The notes under the pieces are model-generated. The model ran no database searches and had not been told where the DNA came from. It was given only the letters and a program-made list of their open reading frames with translations. Source: CG2-30-36-16 sp964372115 (lineage in GTDB: Bacteria; Bacteroidota; Ignavibacteria; Ignavibacteriales; Ignavibacteriaceae). Taken from it: DNA of 64,000 bases. Every line of letters starts with the position of its first letter. The stretch's first letter is position 1. Positions 56,681 to 64,000 of this stretch are shown in pieces. A program made the position numbers and the translations under genes. The DNA lies in contig CAYJPN010000018.1 in assembly GCA_964372115.1 (NCBI GenBank), positions 39,768-103,767 on the forward strand, given 5' to 3'.

Positions 56681-56726
56681 ATTCAATCGGTCAAAAGGAT
56701 GAAAAAGGGATTAGTTCTTTTGGATT
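56681..56726 (-). promoter_or_regulatory. Recurrent intergenic element, copy I
   Basis: ATTCAATCGGTCAAAAGG then ATGAAAAAGGGATTAGTT and CTTTTGGAT. The left part is the same as in copy C and the right arm the same as in copy A. It is in the 761-base gap 56435-57195. Confidence 0.6.
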
Positions 56727-56879
56727 TATTTATTAACAAAATATTCTGTAAAACCTACGCTGTATTGCTCCCAACTAAAGTTCCCGTAAAAAATGATATT
56801 CATTATTTCTAAAAAAATAGGCTGGCAAATTTTCATGAGAAAATATTTCCCTGTTGAGGAGTTAATCCCGCATAGAGCG

Positions 56880-57170
56880 GCTTCTGCTATTGACCACTTT
56901 GATATTCCGTGAAGTTCAGAATAATTTTAGGGCATCTCTAAAAACTATGATTGGCTCTTTTCTAAATTCCGGTTTGGCAGTATATATTCGTAATACGTTA
57001 TCCGTTTGCGTCGCATCCTTTCTCCCGATTTTCCGGGGATTGATTACCTTGTCAAGCCGCATAGAGTATAACCGTTTCCAGTTATAATCCGGCTTCTCGC
57101 TACGTGGCTTTAGAGTTTTACCATCCCGGGGAGGACTTGGCAGGTTTGCAATTCCTGCCTCACCCAATTA
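56880..57170. other. Unexplained, relatively GC-rich intergenic block
   Basis: This block differs in composition from its AT-rich surroundings. It holds several short inverted repeats, including TATAAC...GTTATA near 57065-57086 and GGCAGG...CCTGCC at 57139-57159. An 83-residue minus-strand frame crosses it but has no ribosome site and no recognisable domain. It may be a structured RNA, a decayed mobile remnant or a dispersed repeat. Confidence 0.35.
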
Positions 57171-57177
57171 GAATAGT

Positions 57178-57192
57178 CCAGGCTTCGCCTGG
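57178..57192 (-). terminator. Short hairpin after the FG-GAP gene
   Basis: CCAGGC-TTC-GCCTGG lies four bases past the stop of the gene at 57196. The following bases are not T-rich, so its role as terminator is tentative. Confidence 0.4.
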
Positions 57193-57195
57193 CGC

Positions 57196-60100
57196 TTACC
57201 TGATAAGTATCATTTTTTTGGTTTCAAAGTATTCACCAGCTTCTATTCTATAATAATAAATACCACTTGACAAATAACTTGCATCGAATTCAACACCATG
57301 ATTACCTGCTGGCATCTCTTGATCCTTTAGTAAAGAGACCAATTCTCCAAGGGAATTATAAATTTTAATTTTTACTTTGCCAGCTTCAGGCAGCCCAAAC
57401 TTTATTGTTGTAGACGGATTAAACGGATTAGGGTAATTTTGCATCAATTCAAATTTATAAGGTAGATATTTCCTAAATGAAATCTCTACGATATCTGAAT
57501 ATTCGAATGAGCCATCTGTATCAATTTGTTTAAGCCGGTAAAGCAAAGTAAGATCATGAGTAAAAGTAAGAGGATCAATAAAACTGTATTCTTTTGGTGA
57601 GTTGCTGTTGCCGGCGCCTTCTACAAAACCTATCTCACTCCATTCGTTCATACCATAATTCAAACATTCAATCTTCCTTTCTATTTCAAAGCCGTAGTTA
57701 TCAACTTCTGCGGCAGTTTGCCATTCTAATAATACTTTTTCATCTATTACCTTAGAAGTAAAAGATGTTAGTTCGACCAGAAGCGGGGCGTCAGCGGCGC
57801 TGTAAAGATATGCTTTTCCATTTATGGGATTAAAATAAGCACCCATAACAACATCGTCAAAACCATCATCGTTTACATCCCCAACGCCGGATACACTGTA
57901 CCCCAATTTATCCTCGACAGATTCTCCGGTCAGAGTGTAATCTGCTGTAGAGTTCATAGTTGCACCACCGTAATAGATATAAACTTTGCCGGGCCTTAAA
58001 GTGTTGTAGCCGGGCGCGCCGACTATAACATCCGCGTAAGCATCATTATTAAAATATCCTGCACCGGAGACGGAAGTACCGAAACGGTCATATGTATTCT
58101 CACCGGTCAGTGTTACATCTGCTACGTCGTTCATGGTTGTACCGGCGGCACCAAAATAGATGCGTGCAATTCCCGTATGAGAATTATTCCAATTTCCTCC
58201 AACTATAACATCATCATAACCATCATTATTTACATCTCCGGCTGATGAAACCGAGACCCCGAATTGTTCTGAAATATTCGGGTAAATACTCACATCGGCA
58301 ACGGCATCCATAGCGCCATGATTCCCAAAATATATATACACTTTACCATAGTTTGAATCATAAGAGTAAGCGCCAACTATTATATCATCATACGTATCAC
58401 CATTAACATCACCGGCACAAGCAACGGAAGCACCAAAGTAATCAATTGTTGATTCACCTTCTAGAATAACATCAGCCGTATTGTCCATTCCCAACCCGCC
58501 ATAAAAAACATAAGCTCTTCCGGTTGAACTTAAATAACCATAAGCCCCCACAATTATATCATCGTAAGGATCCCCGTTTACACTTCCGGCAGTGGAAACC
58601 GAATAGCCGAATCTTATAGTTGAGCTTTCACCGGTAAAAATCAAATCGGCAGTTGTGTTCATATTCGCCGCGCCATAATATAAATAGACTCTTCCCTGTG
58701 AGGAATTATATCCATAAGCGCCAACAATCACATCATCATATCCATCATTATTAACATCTCCCGCCGTAGATACGGAATAACCAAAAAAATCATTCGTATT
58801 TACACCTGTTAAAATTACATCCGCGGTATTGTCAGGCGTGGCACCTCCGTAATAGATATATGCCCTTCCTTTAAACCCATCGTATCTTGTCGCTCCTACT
58901 ATAATATCTTTATATCCATCGTTATTTACATCTCCGGCGCCCGAGACAGCCCAACCAAACCGGTTTTCATTACCTTCACCCACCAATGTTAAATCGACAT
59001 CACCATTCATACTGCCGCCACCATTTAAAACATATGCGCGCCCGGTTGTCGATTGATAAAAATAGCATCCTATGATCAAATCATCGTAAGAATCATTGTT
59101 CAAGTCACCAGCGTATGAAACTGACGCCCCAAGGTGTTCCTGACTTGCAAATTCTCCTAATAAAGTTACATCAGGAGAAGTATCAATTTCTCCAGTACCG
59201 CGTCCGAAATAAACATAGGCTTTACCTCTATAAGAACCGAAATAAGGCGCTCCAATTATAACATCGTTTATTCCATCATTATTCAAATCTCCGGCGCCCG
59301 AAACAGAATATCCAAATCGGTTAGAAGTTGTTTCCCCAACAAATTCAGTACGGGCAAGTGGGTAAAAAACTCCATTGAGTCCGTAATAAACATAAGCTCT
59401 GCCTGTTTCACTTGTATAACCATAAGAGCTTATGATTAAATCATCATAACCGTTATTATCAACATCACCCGTTCCTGAAAGCGAATAACCGAAGTGATTT
59501 TGCTGCCCGTCTCCAGTCATAGTGTAATCTACAACTGCATTTAAAGATGAGCCGCCCAAATAAATATAAACTCTTCCGATACTCTGATCACTCACACCAT
59601 TGTTATCGTCATCGCCGGGATAATCGTAAGCACCTACCATAAAAGCATCATACCCGTCGCCGATTAAATTACCTATAAAGTCTAAAGATGAACCAAATCT
59701 ATCAACCGGGTGTTCACCATTCATCGTTAAGGCGGGAGTTGTACTCATTGGGTTCCCTCCCAAATAAACATAAGCACGCCCCGTATTTGTGTTATATCCC
59801 GGAGCACCGATGATAACATCTATAAAGCCGTCATTGTTTGTGTTACCACCACCCGCAACTGCACTTCCGAAATTATCTCCCGCGGTCTCACCATCGAGAA
59901 AAACATCCGGAGTGCTGTCCATACTGTTTCCACCATAATAAATATAAACGCGTCCGGTGCTTGAATTGTAGCCAGGTGCACCTATAATAACGTCATCGTA
60001 ATTATCATTGTTTATGTCTCCTGCTGCAGCGACCGATGTTCCAAAATAGTTATTGGTGGCTTCGCCGGTCAATACAACATCAGCCGTATTGTCCATTGAA

Positions 60101-60336
60101 CTGCCTCCAAAATAAATATAGATTCGTCCGGAATTTGAAAAATAGTCCGGGGCACCTATTATTATATCATCGTATGTGTCATTATTTACATCACCTGCAT
60201 TAGAAACCGTCCAACTAAACTTGGAGGTCCCCCGGTTATTTGATTCGATGAAACTTTGTACTAACTGTTGTGCATTCAAACTGCTCGCGAAGAACAGAGT
60301 GATTAATATGATGAGTTTTACGTTTGTGGTTTTCAT
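57196..60336 (-). CDS. FG-GAP/integrin-alpha repeat protein with T9SS sorting module
   Basis: GAGG lies before the ATG. The 1046-residue product has a signal peptide (to about residue 23, LNAQQ). About fourteen FG-GAP-type repeats follow, each near 60 residues and carrying GDVNNDGYDDVIVGAYGYNS or a close variant, with Asp-rich calcium loops. A 100-residue Fn-like linker (VELTSFTSKVIDEKVLLEWQ) comes next, then the sorting module (NYPNPFNPST, KKMILIR). The propeller is likely displayed outside the cell for binding. It is the fourth gene of the run that starts at 63851, seven bases after the lipoprotein gene. Confidence 0.9.
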   Translation of the reverse strand: MKTTNVKLIILITLFFASSLNAQQLVQSFIESNNRGTSKFSWTVSNAGDVNNDTYDDIIIGAPDYFSNSGRIYIYFGGSSMDNTADVVLTGEATNNYFGTSVAAAGDINNDNYDDVIIGAPGYNSSTGRVYIYYGGNSMDSTPDVFLDGETAGDNFGSAVAGGGNTNNDGFIDVIIGAPGYNTNTGRAYVYLGGNPMSTTPALTMNGEHPVDRFGSSLDFIGNLIGDGYDAFMVGAYDYPGDDDNNGVSDQSIGRVYIYLGGSSLNAVVDYTMTGDGQQNHFGYSLSGTGDVDNNGYDDLIISSYGYTSETGRAYVYYGLNGVFYPLARTEFVGETTSNRFGYSVSGAGDLNNDGINDVIIGAPYFGSYRGKAYVYFGRGTGEIDTSPDVTLLGEFASQEHLGASVSYAGDLNNDSYDDLIIGCYFYQSTTGRAYVLNGGGSMNGDVDLTLVGEGNENRFGWAVSGAGDVNNDGYKDIIVGATRYDGFKGRAYIYYGGATPDNTADVILTGVNTNDFFGYSVSTAGDVNNDGYDDVIVGAYGYNSSQGRVYLYYGAANMNTTADLIFTGESSTIRFGYSVSTAGSVNGDPYDDIIVGAYGYLSSTGRAYVFYGGLGMDNTADVILEGESTIDYFGASVACAGDVNGDTYDDIIVGAYSYDSNYGKVYIYFGNHGAMDAVADVSIYPNISEQFGVSVSSAGDVNNDGYDDVIVGGNWNNSHTGIARIYFGAAGTTMNDVADVTLTGENTYDRFGTSVSGAGYFNNDAYADVIVGAPGYNTLRPGKVYIYYGGATMNSTADYTLTGESVEDKLGYSVSGVGDVNDDGFDDVVMGAYFNPINGKAYLYSAADAPLLVELTSFTSKVIDEKVLLEWQTAAEVDNYGFEIERKIECLNYGMNEWSEIGFVEGAGNSNSPKEYSFIDPLTFTHDLTLLYRLKQIDTDGSFEYSDIVEISFRKYLPYKFELMQNYPNPFNPSTTIKFGLPEAGKVKIKIYNSLGELVSLLKDQEMPAGNHGVEFDASYLSSGIYYYRIEAGEYFETKKMILIR

Positions 60337-60343
60337 TGATGCC

Positions 60344-61150
60344 TCAATTAAGTATAAATGAGTAAATATTATATTCTAAAAATGTTTCTATTTCTTGTTT
60401 GTTAGGAGATTGTTCCGGATTATTTTGTTTTGAGCGAATTCCCCATTCTGCAATTAGCCCCGATTTTTCGCCGTATAAAAGATTACTTTTTAATAATACA
60501 GCATCCGGTATTATTAATCCTTGCCCGCCATAGTTAAATATCTCGTCTTTTGAGATTGTTAATTCGTAAAGAAAAAACTTTTCTTCTTTATCCTGAAAAT
60601 TAATGATTCCGCTGCGCATTAATGAAATCGTAGATTTTACATTCACTCCGGTTTTTTCAATGAGGTTATTTTCAGAAAATGTTTTCATTATGGAAATTGT
60701 TGAGTCGAATTTAATTTCAGGATTTGTCAAAATAATTAAGGGTGGACTAAATAAAGTGTAATGTTCAATTGAGTCTTTAGTAATATAACCGGCAAGAAAA
60801 ACTTTATTACTATCAAATCTATATAGTTCAATACTATTTTTGCTTTTTGTATTTATTATAACTTGATCAATTTTTCCGAAAATTTTTTCGTACCTGTTTG
60901 ATTCTGCTTTTTTGTAATAAAGTGTATCCGTCCTTGAACGATTCATATCTTCAAAAAGATTTAATTTCAAAGAGGAATTTTCATGAATAAAGATTTTGTT
61001 AGTGTCGCTCAGAGAAAGTTCAAGAGTCTCTGATTTTATTATTGAATCGTTTTTAAATCTCAGTTCAATTTTCGAATCACAACCGATAGATAGCACAATT
61101 GCAGAAAGGAGAAGAAATAAATAAACCGATACTATTTTTTTGGTGTACAT
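60344..61150 (-). CDS. Hypothetical lipoprotein
   Basis: The 268-residue form starts at ATG 61150, eight bases after AGGA, and shows lipobox SIGC (Cys24). A longer form at ATG 61174 overlaps the upstream stop as TAATG and adds eight residues, so both are possible. The mature part is rich in Ser, Lys and beta strands and has no recognised domain. It lies between two T9SS adhesin genes and is probably cotranscribed with them. Confidence 0.7.
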   Translation of the reverse strand: MYTKKIVSVYLFLLLSAIVLSIGCDSKIELRFKNDSIIKSETLELSLSDTNKIFIHENSSLKLNLFEDMNRSRTDTLYYKKAESNRYEKIFGKIDQVIINTKSKNSIELYRFDSNKVFLAGYITKDSIEHYTLFSPPLIILTNPEIKFDSTISIMKTFSENNLIEKTGVNVKSTISLMRSGIINFQDKEEKFFLYELTISKDEIFNYGGQGLIIPDAVLLKSNLLYGEKSGLIAEWGIRSKQNNPEQSPNKQEIETFLEYNIYSFILN

Positions 61151-61173
61151 TTTTATAGTTCCTAAAATCTTCA

Positions 61174-63471
61174 TTATTTTACTATTATGAGTTTTTTGAC
61201 TGAGTTAAAATTCCCGGCTTTCAGGCGGTAGATGTAAACTCCGGAGGCAAAATTACTGGCATCAAAATTCAGATTATAATTTCCCGGCTCTTTTTGTCCA
61301 TTTACTAGTGTGGCAATCTCATTGCCCAGAGTATCGTAAATTTTTAACGAGACATACTCATAACTAAGGATTGAATATTTAATAGTGGTCATTGGATTAA
61401 ACGGATTAGGGTAATTTTGGAATAATTCAAATTTTGTTGGTAGAAACACGTCATTATTCGTCTCTACAGAAACATTTTCCGAGTATTCAAACGAGCCATC
61501 AATGTCGATTTGTTTCAGTCTATAGCTTATAGAACTTATGCTGAGCGCAGTGCCTGCTAGGAGGCAGGGAGTCGAAGCGTCAACAAATGAATAATTTTTA
61601 GGAGAATTTGAATTTCCATGCCCTTCTACAAAACCAATTTTCTCAAATTCTGAAGACTTATCGCTAACAACTGAACGCTGAATTTCGAAACCGTAATTGT
61701 TTTGCTCAGTTGCTGTTTGCCAATTAAGAGTTATATGGTCAGTTGAATTGGTTGCTGTGAATGAAGTTAATTCTACGGAAAGGGCAATTTCGGTCCCGTT
61801 TTGCCAGCTTAAAAATGGGTATCCATTATTGATATCCCAGGAAGGATCAATATCCCAAAAATTATTGTTGCCTTCATCGTCATAAGGATTTGTTTCAAAA
61901 TCCCACACAGGCTGAGTCAAGCCATCTGAGCCGTCAGTATAATCCGTAAATGTTTCTACGTGTTTCATTTGGTAGGTTGTTTTGCCCGTACCACCATAAC
62001 TTGTAGATAATCCTGATTCCCCTATATCCCAGAATGAATTAATGATAGTAACTCCATCACTACTTCCAATAAATCCTCCCGTGGTGTAGTTATAAATACG
62101 CCCTGTTACGTGTCCAGTAGAATAACAATTTTTAATTATTACTGAAGTGTATAATATTGATCCGATAAAACCGCCAACTTTATAATTACCATCAGCATCT
62201 ACTGAACCCCTTGAATAGCAATTCTCTATTAAAGAATTATCAATAACCCATGCAATAAATCCTGCAAAAAAATATTTTCCATACGTTGTGCATATTACAT
62301 GAACTGTGCTAAAGCAATTTCTGACGATTGAAGCATCTAGATAACCTATCAAACCACTTGCATACCCATCATTAGAAGTGACAACTCCGGAAGTATAGCA
62401 ATTTTCAATTATGCTATTATTTTCAACATAACTTGCCAATCCGTTGACAAATTGCTTACCACTAAAATTCACATTTGTCACACCTAAATTTTTTACAGTT
62501 CCATTATTGATAGCACCAAATAACGCATTCCTAGAAATAGTAGGCCTGTTACAATATAAACCATCAATTTTGTAACCTTGTCCGTCATAATGACCGTTAA
62601 ACGGATATGTGAATGTACCAATGGGTATAATTCCTGCATTCTGGTTCCATCCTGAAGTTGCAGAAGCATCAATATCTGCAGTTTGTATAAAATAGTAATT
62701 CCCTATCCAAATTAACTCATTCTCCATTAGCCATTCTATATCGCTTAGCGATGTAATTTTATATGGATTTGGTTCACTTCCTAATGGAAAAGATGAAGTG
62801 TAATCATCATCCCATGTCGCGAATAATATTGTTCCATAATGTTCATTTCCGGAATCATCCATTAGTGAAATACCCCAGCCATTTGACATCTGATAATAAG
62901 CTATAAGCCCTGTTTCGCTGCCGCTTAGCGATTCATAAAGATTGGCTTGAATATCCGCCTGCGATCTTGCAACGTTCCATATACGCACCTCATCGATATT
63001 GCCTCTAAAGCGTCTATCCGAATAATCAGCATTCCCTCCTATCTGCACTACTTTCGTGTTAGTTGCAAGTGTTCCTGTTACACTTACTGACACATTCAGT
63101 TCTCCGTCGATATAAAGATATTTTGTGGAACCGTTGTAAACACCGGCAATATGATGCCACAAACCGTCGTTTATTGATATTGTACTTATTAGATTTACAT
63201 TGCTTAAGTTAGTTGTGCTAAATGCAATATAATTTGTTTCTGCATTACGGTGTAAACGCCAGCTATTGTCGCCTCTTGTTACAATCGCTTGCCAATCTTT
63301 ATCAAAAGCATCAACTTTTACCCACGCTTCAATGGTCATTGCACTCACAAAACTGAAAGCTGATGATGAGGGAATCTGGACATAACCATCCGTACCGGGG
63401 AAATGAAGTGACCAGCTTTGTGCTGATATTGTTTCGAACAGAAAAAGGAAAGTAAGTACTAACTTTTTCAC
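61174..63471 (-). CDS. LamG- and GLUG-domain adhesin with T9SS sorting module
   Basis: A GTG start with GAGGT five bases before it lies two bases past the receiver gene. The 765-residue product has a signal peptide (1-18). A LamG/concanavalin domain covers about 20-215 (IEAWVKVDAFDKDWQ, IDEVRIWNVARSQADIQ). GLUG-type repeats cover about 290-470 (VGGFIGS, IENCYSRG, IKNCYSTG). A linker (VELTSFTATNSTDHITLNWQ) is nearly the same as in the FG-GAP protein. The sorting module is NYPNPFNPMT. GLUG repeats occur in surface adhesins and proteases of Bacteroidota and Firmicutes. Confidence 0.9.
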   Translation of the reverse strand: MKKLVLTFLFLFETISAQSWSLHFPGTDGYVQIPSSSAFSFVSAMTIEAWVKVDAFDKDWQAIVTRGDNSWRLHRNAETNYIAFSTTNLSNVNLISTISINDGLWHHIAGVYNGSTKYLYIDGELNVSVSVTGTLATNTKVVQIGGNADYSDRRFRGNIDEVRIWNVARSQADIQANLYESLSGSETGLIAYYQMSNGWGISLMDDSGNEHYGTILFATWDDDYTSSFPLGSEPNPYKITSLSDIEWLMENELIWIGNYYFIQTADIDASATSGWNQNAGIIPIGTFTYPFNGHYDGQGYKIDGLYCNRPTISRNALFGAINNGTVKNLGVTNVNFSGKQFVNGLASYVENNSIIENCYTSGVVTSNDGYASGLIGYLDASIVRNCFSTVHVICTTYGKYFFAGFIAWVIDNSLIENCYSRGSVDADGNYKVGGFIGSILYTSVIIKNCYSTGHVTGRIYNYTTGGFIGSSDGVTIINSFWDIGESGLSTSYGGTGKTTYQMKHVETFTDYTDGSDGLTQPVWDFETNPYDDEGNNNFWDIDPSWDINNGYPFLSWQNGTEIALSVELTSFTATNSTDHITLNWQTATEQNNYGFEIQRSVVSDKSSEFEKIGFVEGHGNSNSPKNYSFVDASTPCLLAGTALSISSISYRLKQIDIDGSFEYSENVSVETNNDVFLPTKFELFQNYPNPFNPMTTIKYSILSYEYVSLKIYDTLGNEIATLVNGQKEPGNYNLNFDASNFASGVYIYRLKAGNFNSVKKLIIVK

Positions 63472-63473
63472 TT

Positions 63474-63851
63474 TTACCTCTGTTTCAAATTAATTTTTTT
63501 TGAAGAAATTTGCTGAATGATGAACCCCTTTAACAACACTAAATTATCTTTTAGGAAATAACCCTTTACTCCCGATTTGAATGCCGCGTCTCTTAAAAAA
63601 TTATCATCATATTGTGTGAGAATAATTATGTTGGCGCCGGGAAAATCTCTTAATATTTCTTTTGCTGCAGTAATACCGTCTAGTTTATTCATATCGATAT
63701 CCATCAGAACCAGGTCCGGTTTATTTTTCGCAAAACATTTAATTGCTTCCTCACCGTTCGTGCACTCATAAAATCTAGAATCAGGTAAACTCAAAATATT
63801 TATAACCATTGATCGAACGGAAGCATTATCATCCACAACCATTACATTCAT
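63474..63851 (-). CDS. Receiver-only response regulator
   Basis: This 125-residue receiver has Asp51 (LVLMDIDM), Thr79 and Lys101 (YFLKD). No output domain follows. GAGTGAG lies before the ATG. Such proteins usually act by binding another protein, as CheY or Spo0F do. It lies two bases before a secreted adhesin gene, whose ribosome site is inside its own end, so the two are translated together. Confidence 0.9.
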   Translation of the reverse strand: MNVMVVDDNASVRSMVINILSLPDSRFYECTNGEEAIKCFAKNKPDLVLMDIDMNKLDGITAAKEILRDFPGANIIILTQYDDNFLRDAAFKSGVKGYFLKDNLVLLKGFIIQQISSKKINLKQR

Positions 63852-64000
63852 AACTCACTCTTTTTTCTTGCAATATTAGTTTGAAAAGTTAGTAGAATAA
63901 ATACGTAGCTTTACTAATTATTCGGGGTAAACACCCTGATAATTGTGAATAGTATCCTCAACAAAATTGTTGTTTTTTTTGTCAAGATATATTTGAAATC

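Noticed and set aside
29552..56726. The nine-copy element as a CRISPR array
   Set aside because: Copies are kilobases apart, diverged and placed before genes; no regular spacers and no cas genes are present.
29552..56726. The nine-copy element as a sigma-54 promoter or an FNR/CRP site
   Set aside because: No TGGCA-N7-TTGC pattern and no TTGAT-N4-ATCAA or TGTGA-N6-TCACA pattern is present within it.
56916..57167. 83-residue minus-strand frame with basic sequence and many Arg/Lys
   Set aside because: No ribosome site, no domain, and the DNA is rich in inverted repeats. It looks like read-through of a non-coding block.
1..64000. tRNA, rRNA, transposase or integrase genes
   Set aside because: None were recognised on reading both strands; a covariance-model search would be needed to exclude a tRNA fully.

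Overview
The window looks like a chromosomal segment of an AT-rich member of the Ignavibacteria or a close relative in the Bacteroidota/Chlorobi group. Six proteins end in Por-secretion (T9SS) C-terminal sorting modules, most with the form NYPNPFNPST. They sit beside a PorV/PorQ-like barrel, a TonB-dependent receptor with a carboxypeptidase-regulatory-like N-terminus, OmpA-family lipoproteins and a LytS/LytTR pair. No rRNA, tRNA, CRISPR array or insertion sequence was recognised.

Region 1 (about 1-27.1 kb) is a dense run of plus-strand genes that reads as a mannoside-utilisation locus. In order: the 3' part of a secreted T9SS protein; a TonB-dependent receptor; a very large secreted protein with a sorting module; a PorV-like barrel; a SurA-like prolyl isomerase; a sugar-binding lipoprotein and two ABC permeases; two consecutive GH130 enzymes; a secreted helical-toroid protein; a GH2 beta-mannosidase; an aldo/keto reductase; a secreted toroid-LamG-T9SS protein; a secreted six-hairpin glycosidase-like protein; and an MsmK/UgpC-type ATPase that completes the importer. 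The inferred flow is cell-surface breakdown, outer-membrane capture, ABC import of mannosides, then cytoplasmic phosphorolysis (GH130) and hydrolysis (GH2). No SusD homologue is visible. A strong terminator closes the locus at 27.22 kb.

Region 2 (about 27.3-41.3 kb) is almost all minus strand: a small Lys-rich protein, a B12-binding radical SAM protein, a GT4 glycosyltransferase fused to a toroid domain related to one in Region 1, a LysE exporter, an AI-2E-type permease overlapping a CDP-alcohol phosphatidyltransferase, a lmo0937-type mini membrane protein, an MlaE-MlaF-MlaD lipid-transport operon and a FISUMP-T9SS protein. A plus-strand LytS/LytTR pair follows (41.6-43.4 kb).

Region 3 (43.4-63.9 kb, minus strand) is an envelope, stress and adhesion region. 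It holds three OmpA-domain proteins, a DUF4382 lipoprotein, CsbD, a 1460-residue Big_5/InlB-B/ice-binding-like lipoprotein, paired small lipoproteins behind a NarL-type regulator, and a receiver-only regulator heading an operon of two T9SS adhesins and a lipoprotein.

The most striking unexplained signal is a roughly 35-45 bp intergenic element (plus-strand core GGATGAAAAA-GGA-CTACATC). It occurs nine times between 29.5 and 56.8 kb, always in the same orientation upstream of minus-strand genes, and never in the 27-kb mannoside locus. It looks like the operator or promoter of a local envelope/stress regulon. A second discovery is an intact 41-residue Lys-rich gene at 27.4 kb and its stop-interrupted relic at 43.5 kb; the relic still has a copy of the element upstream.
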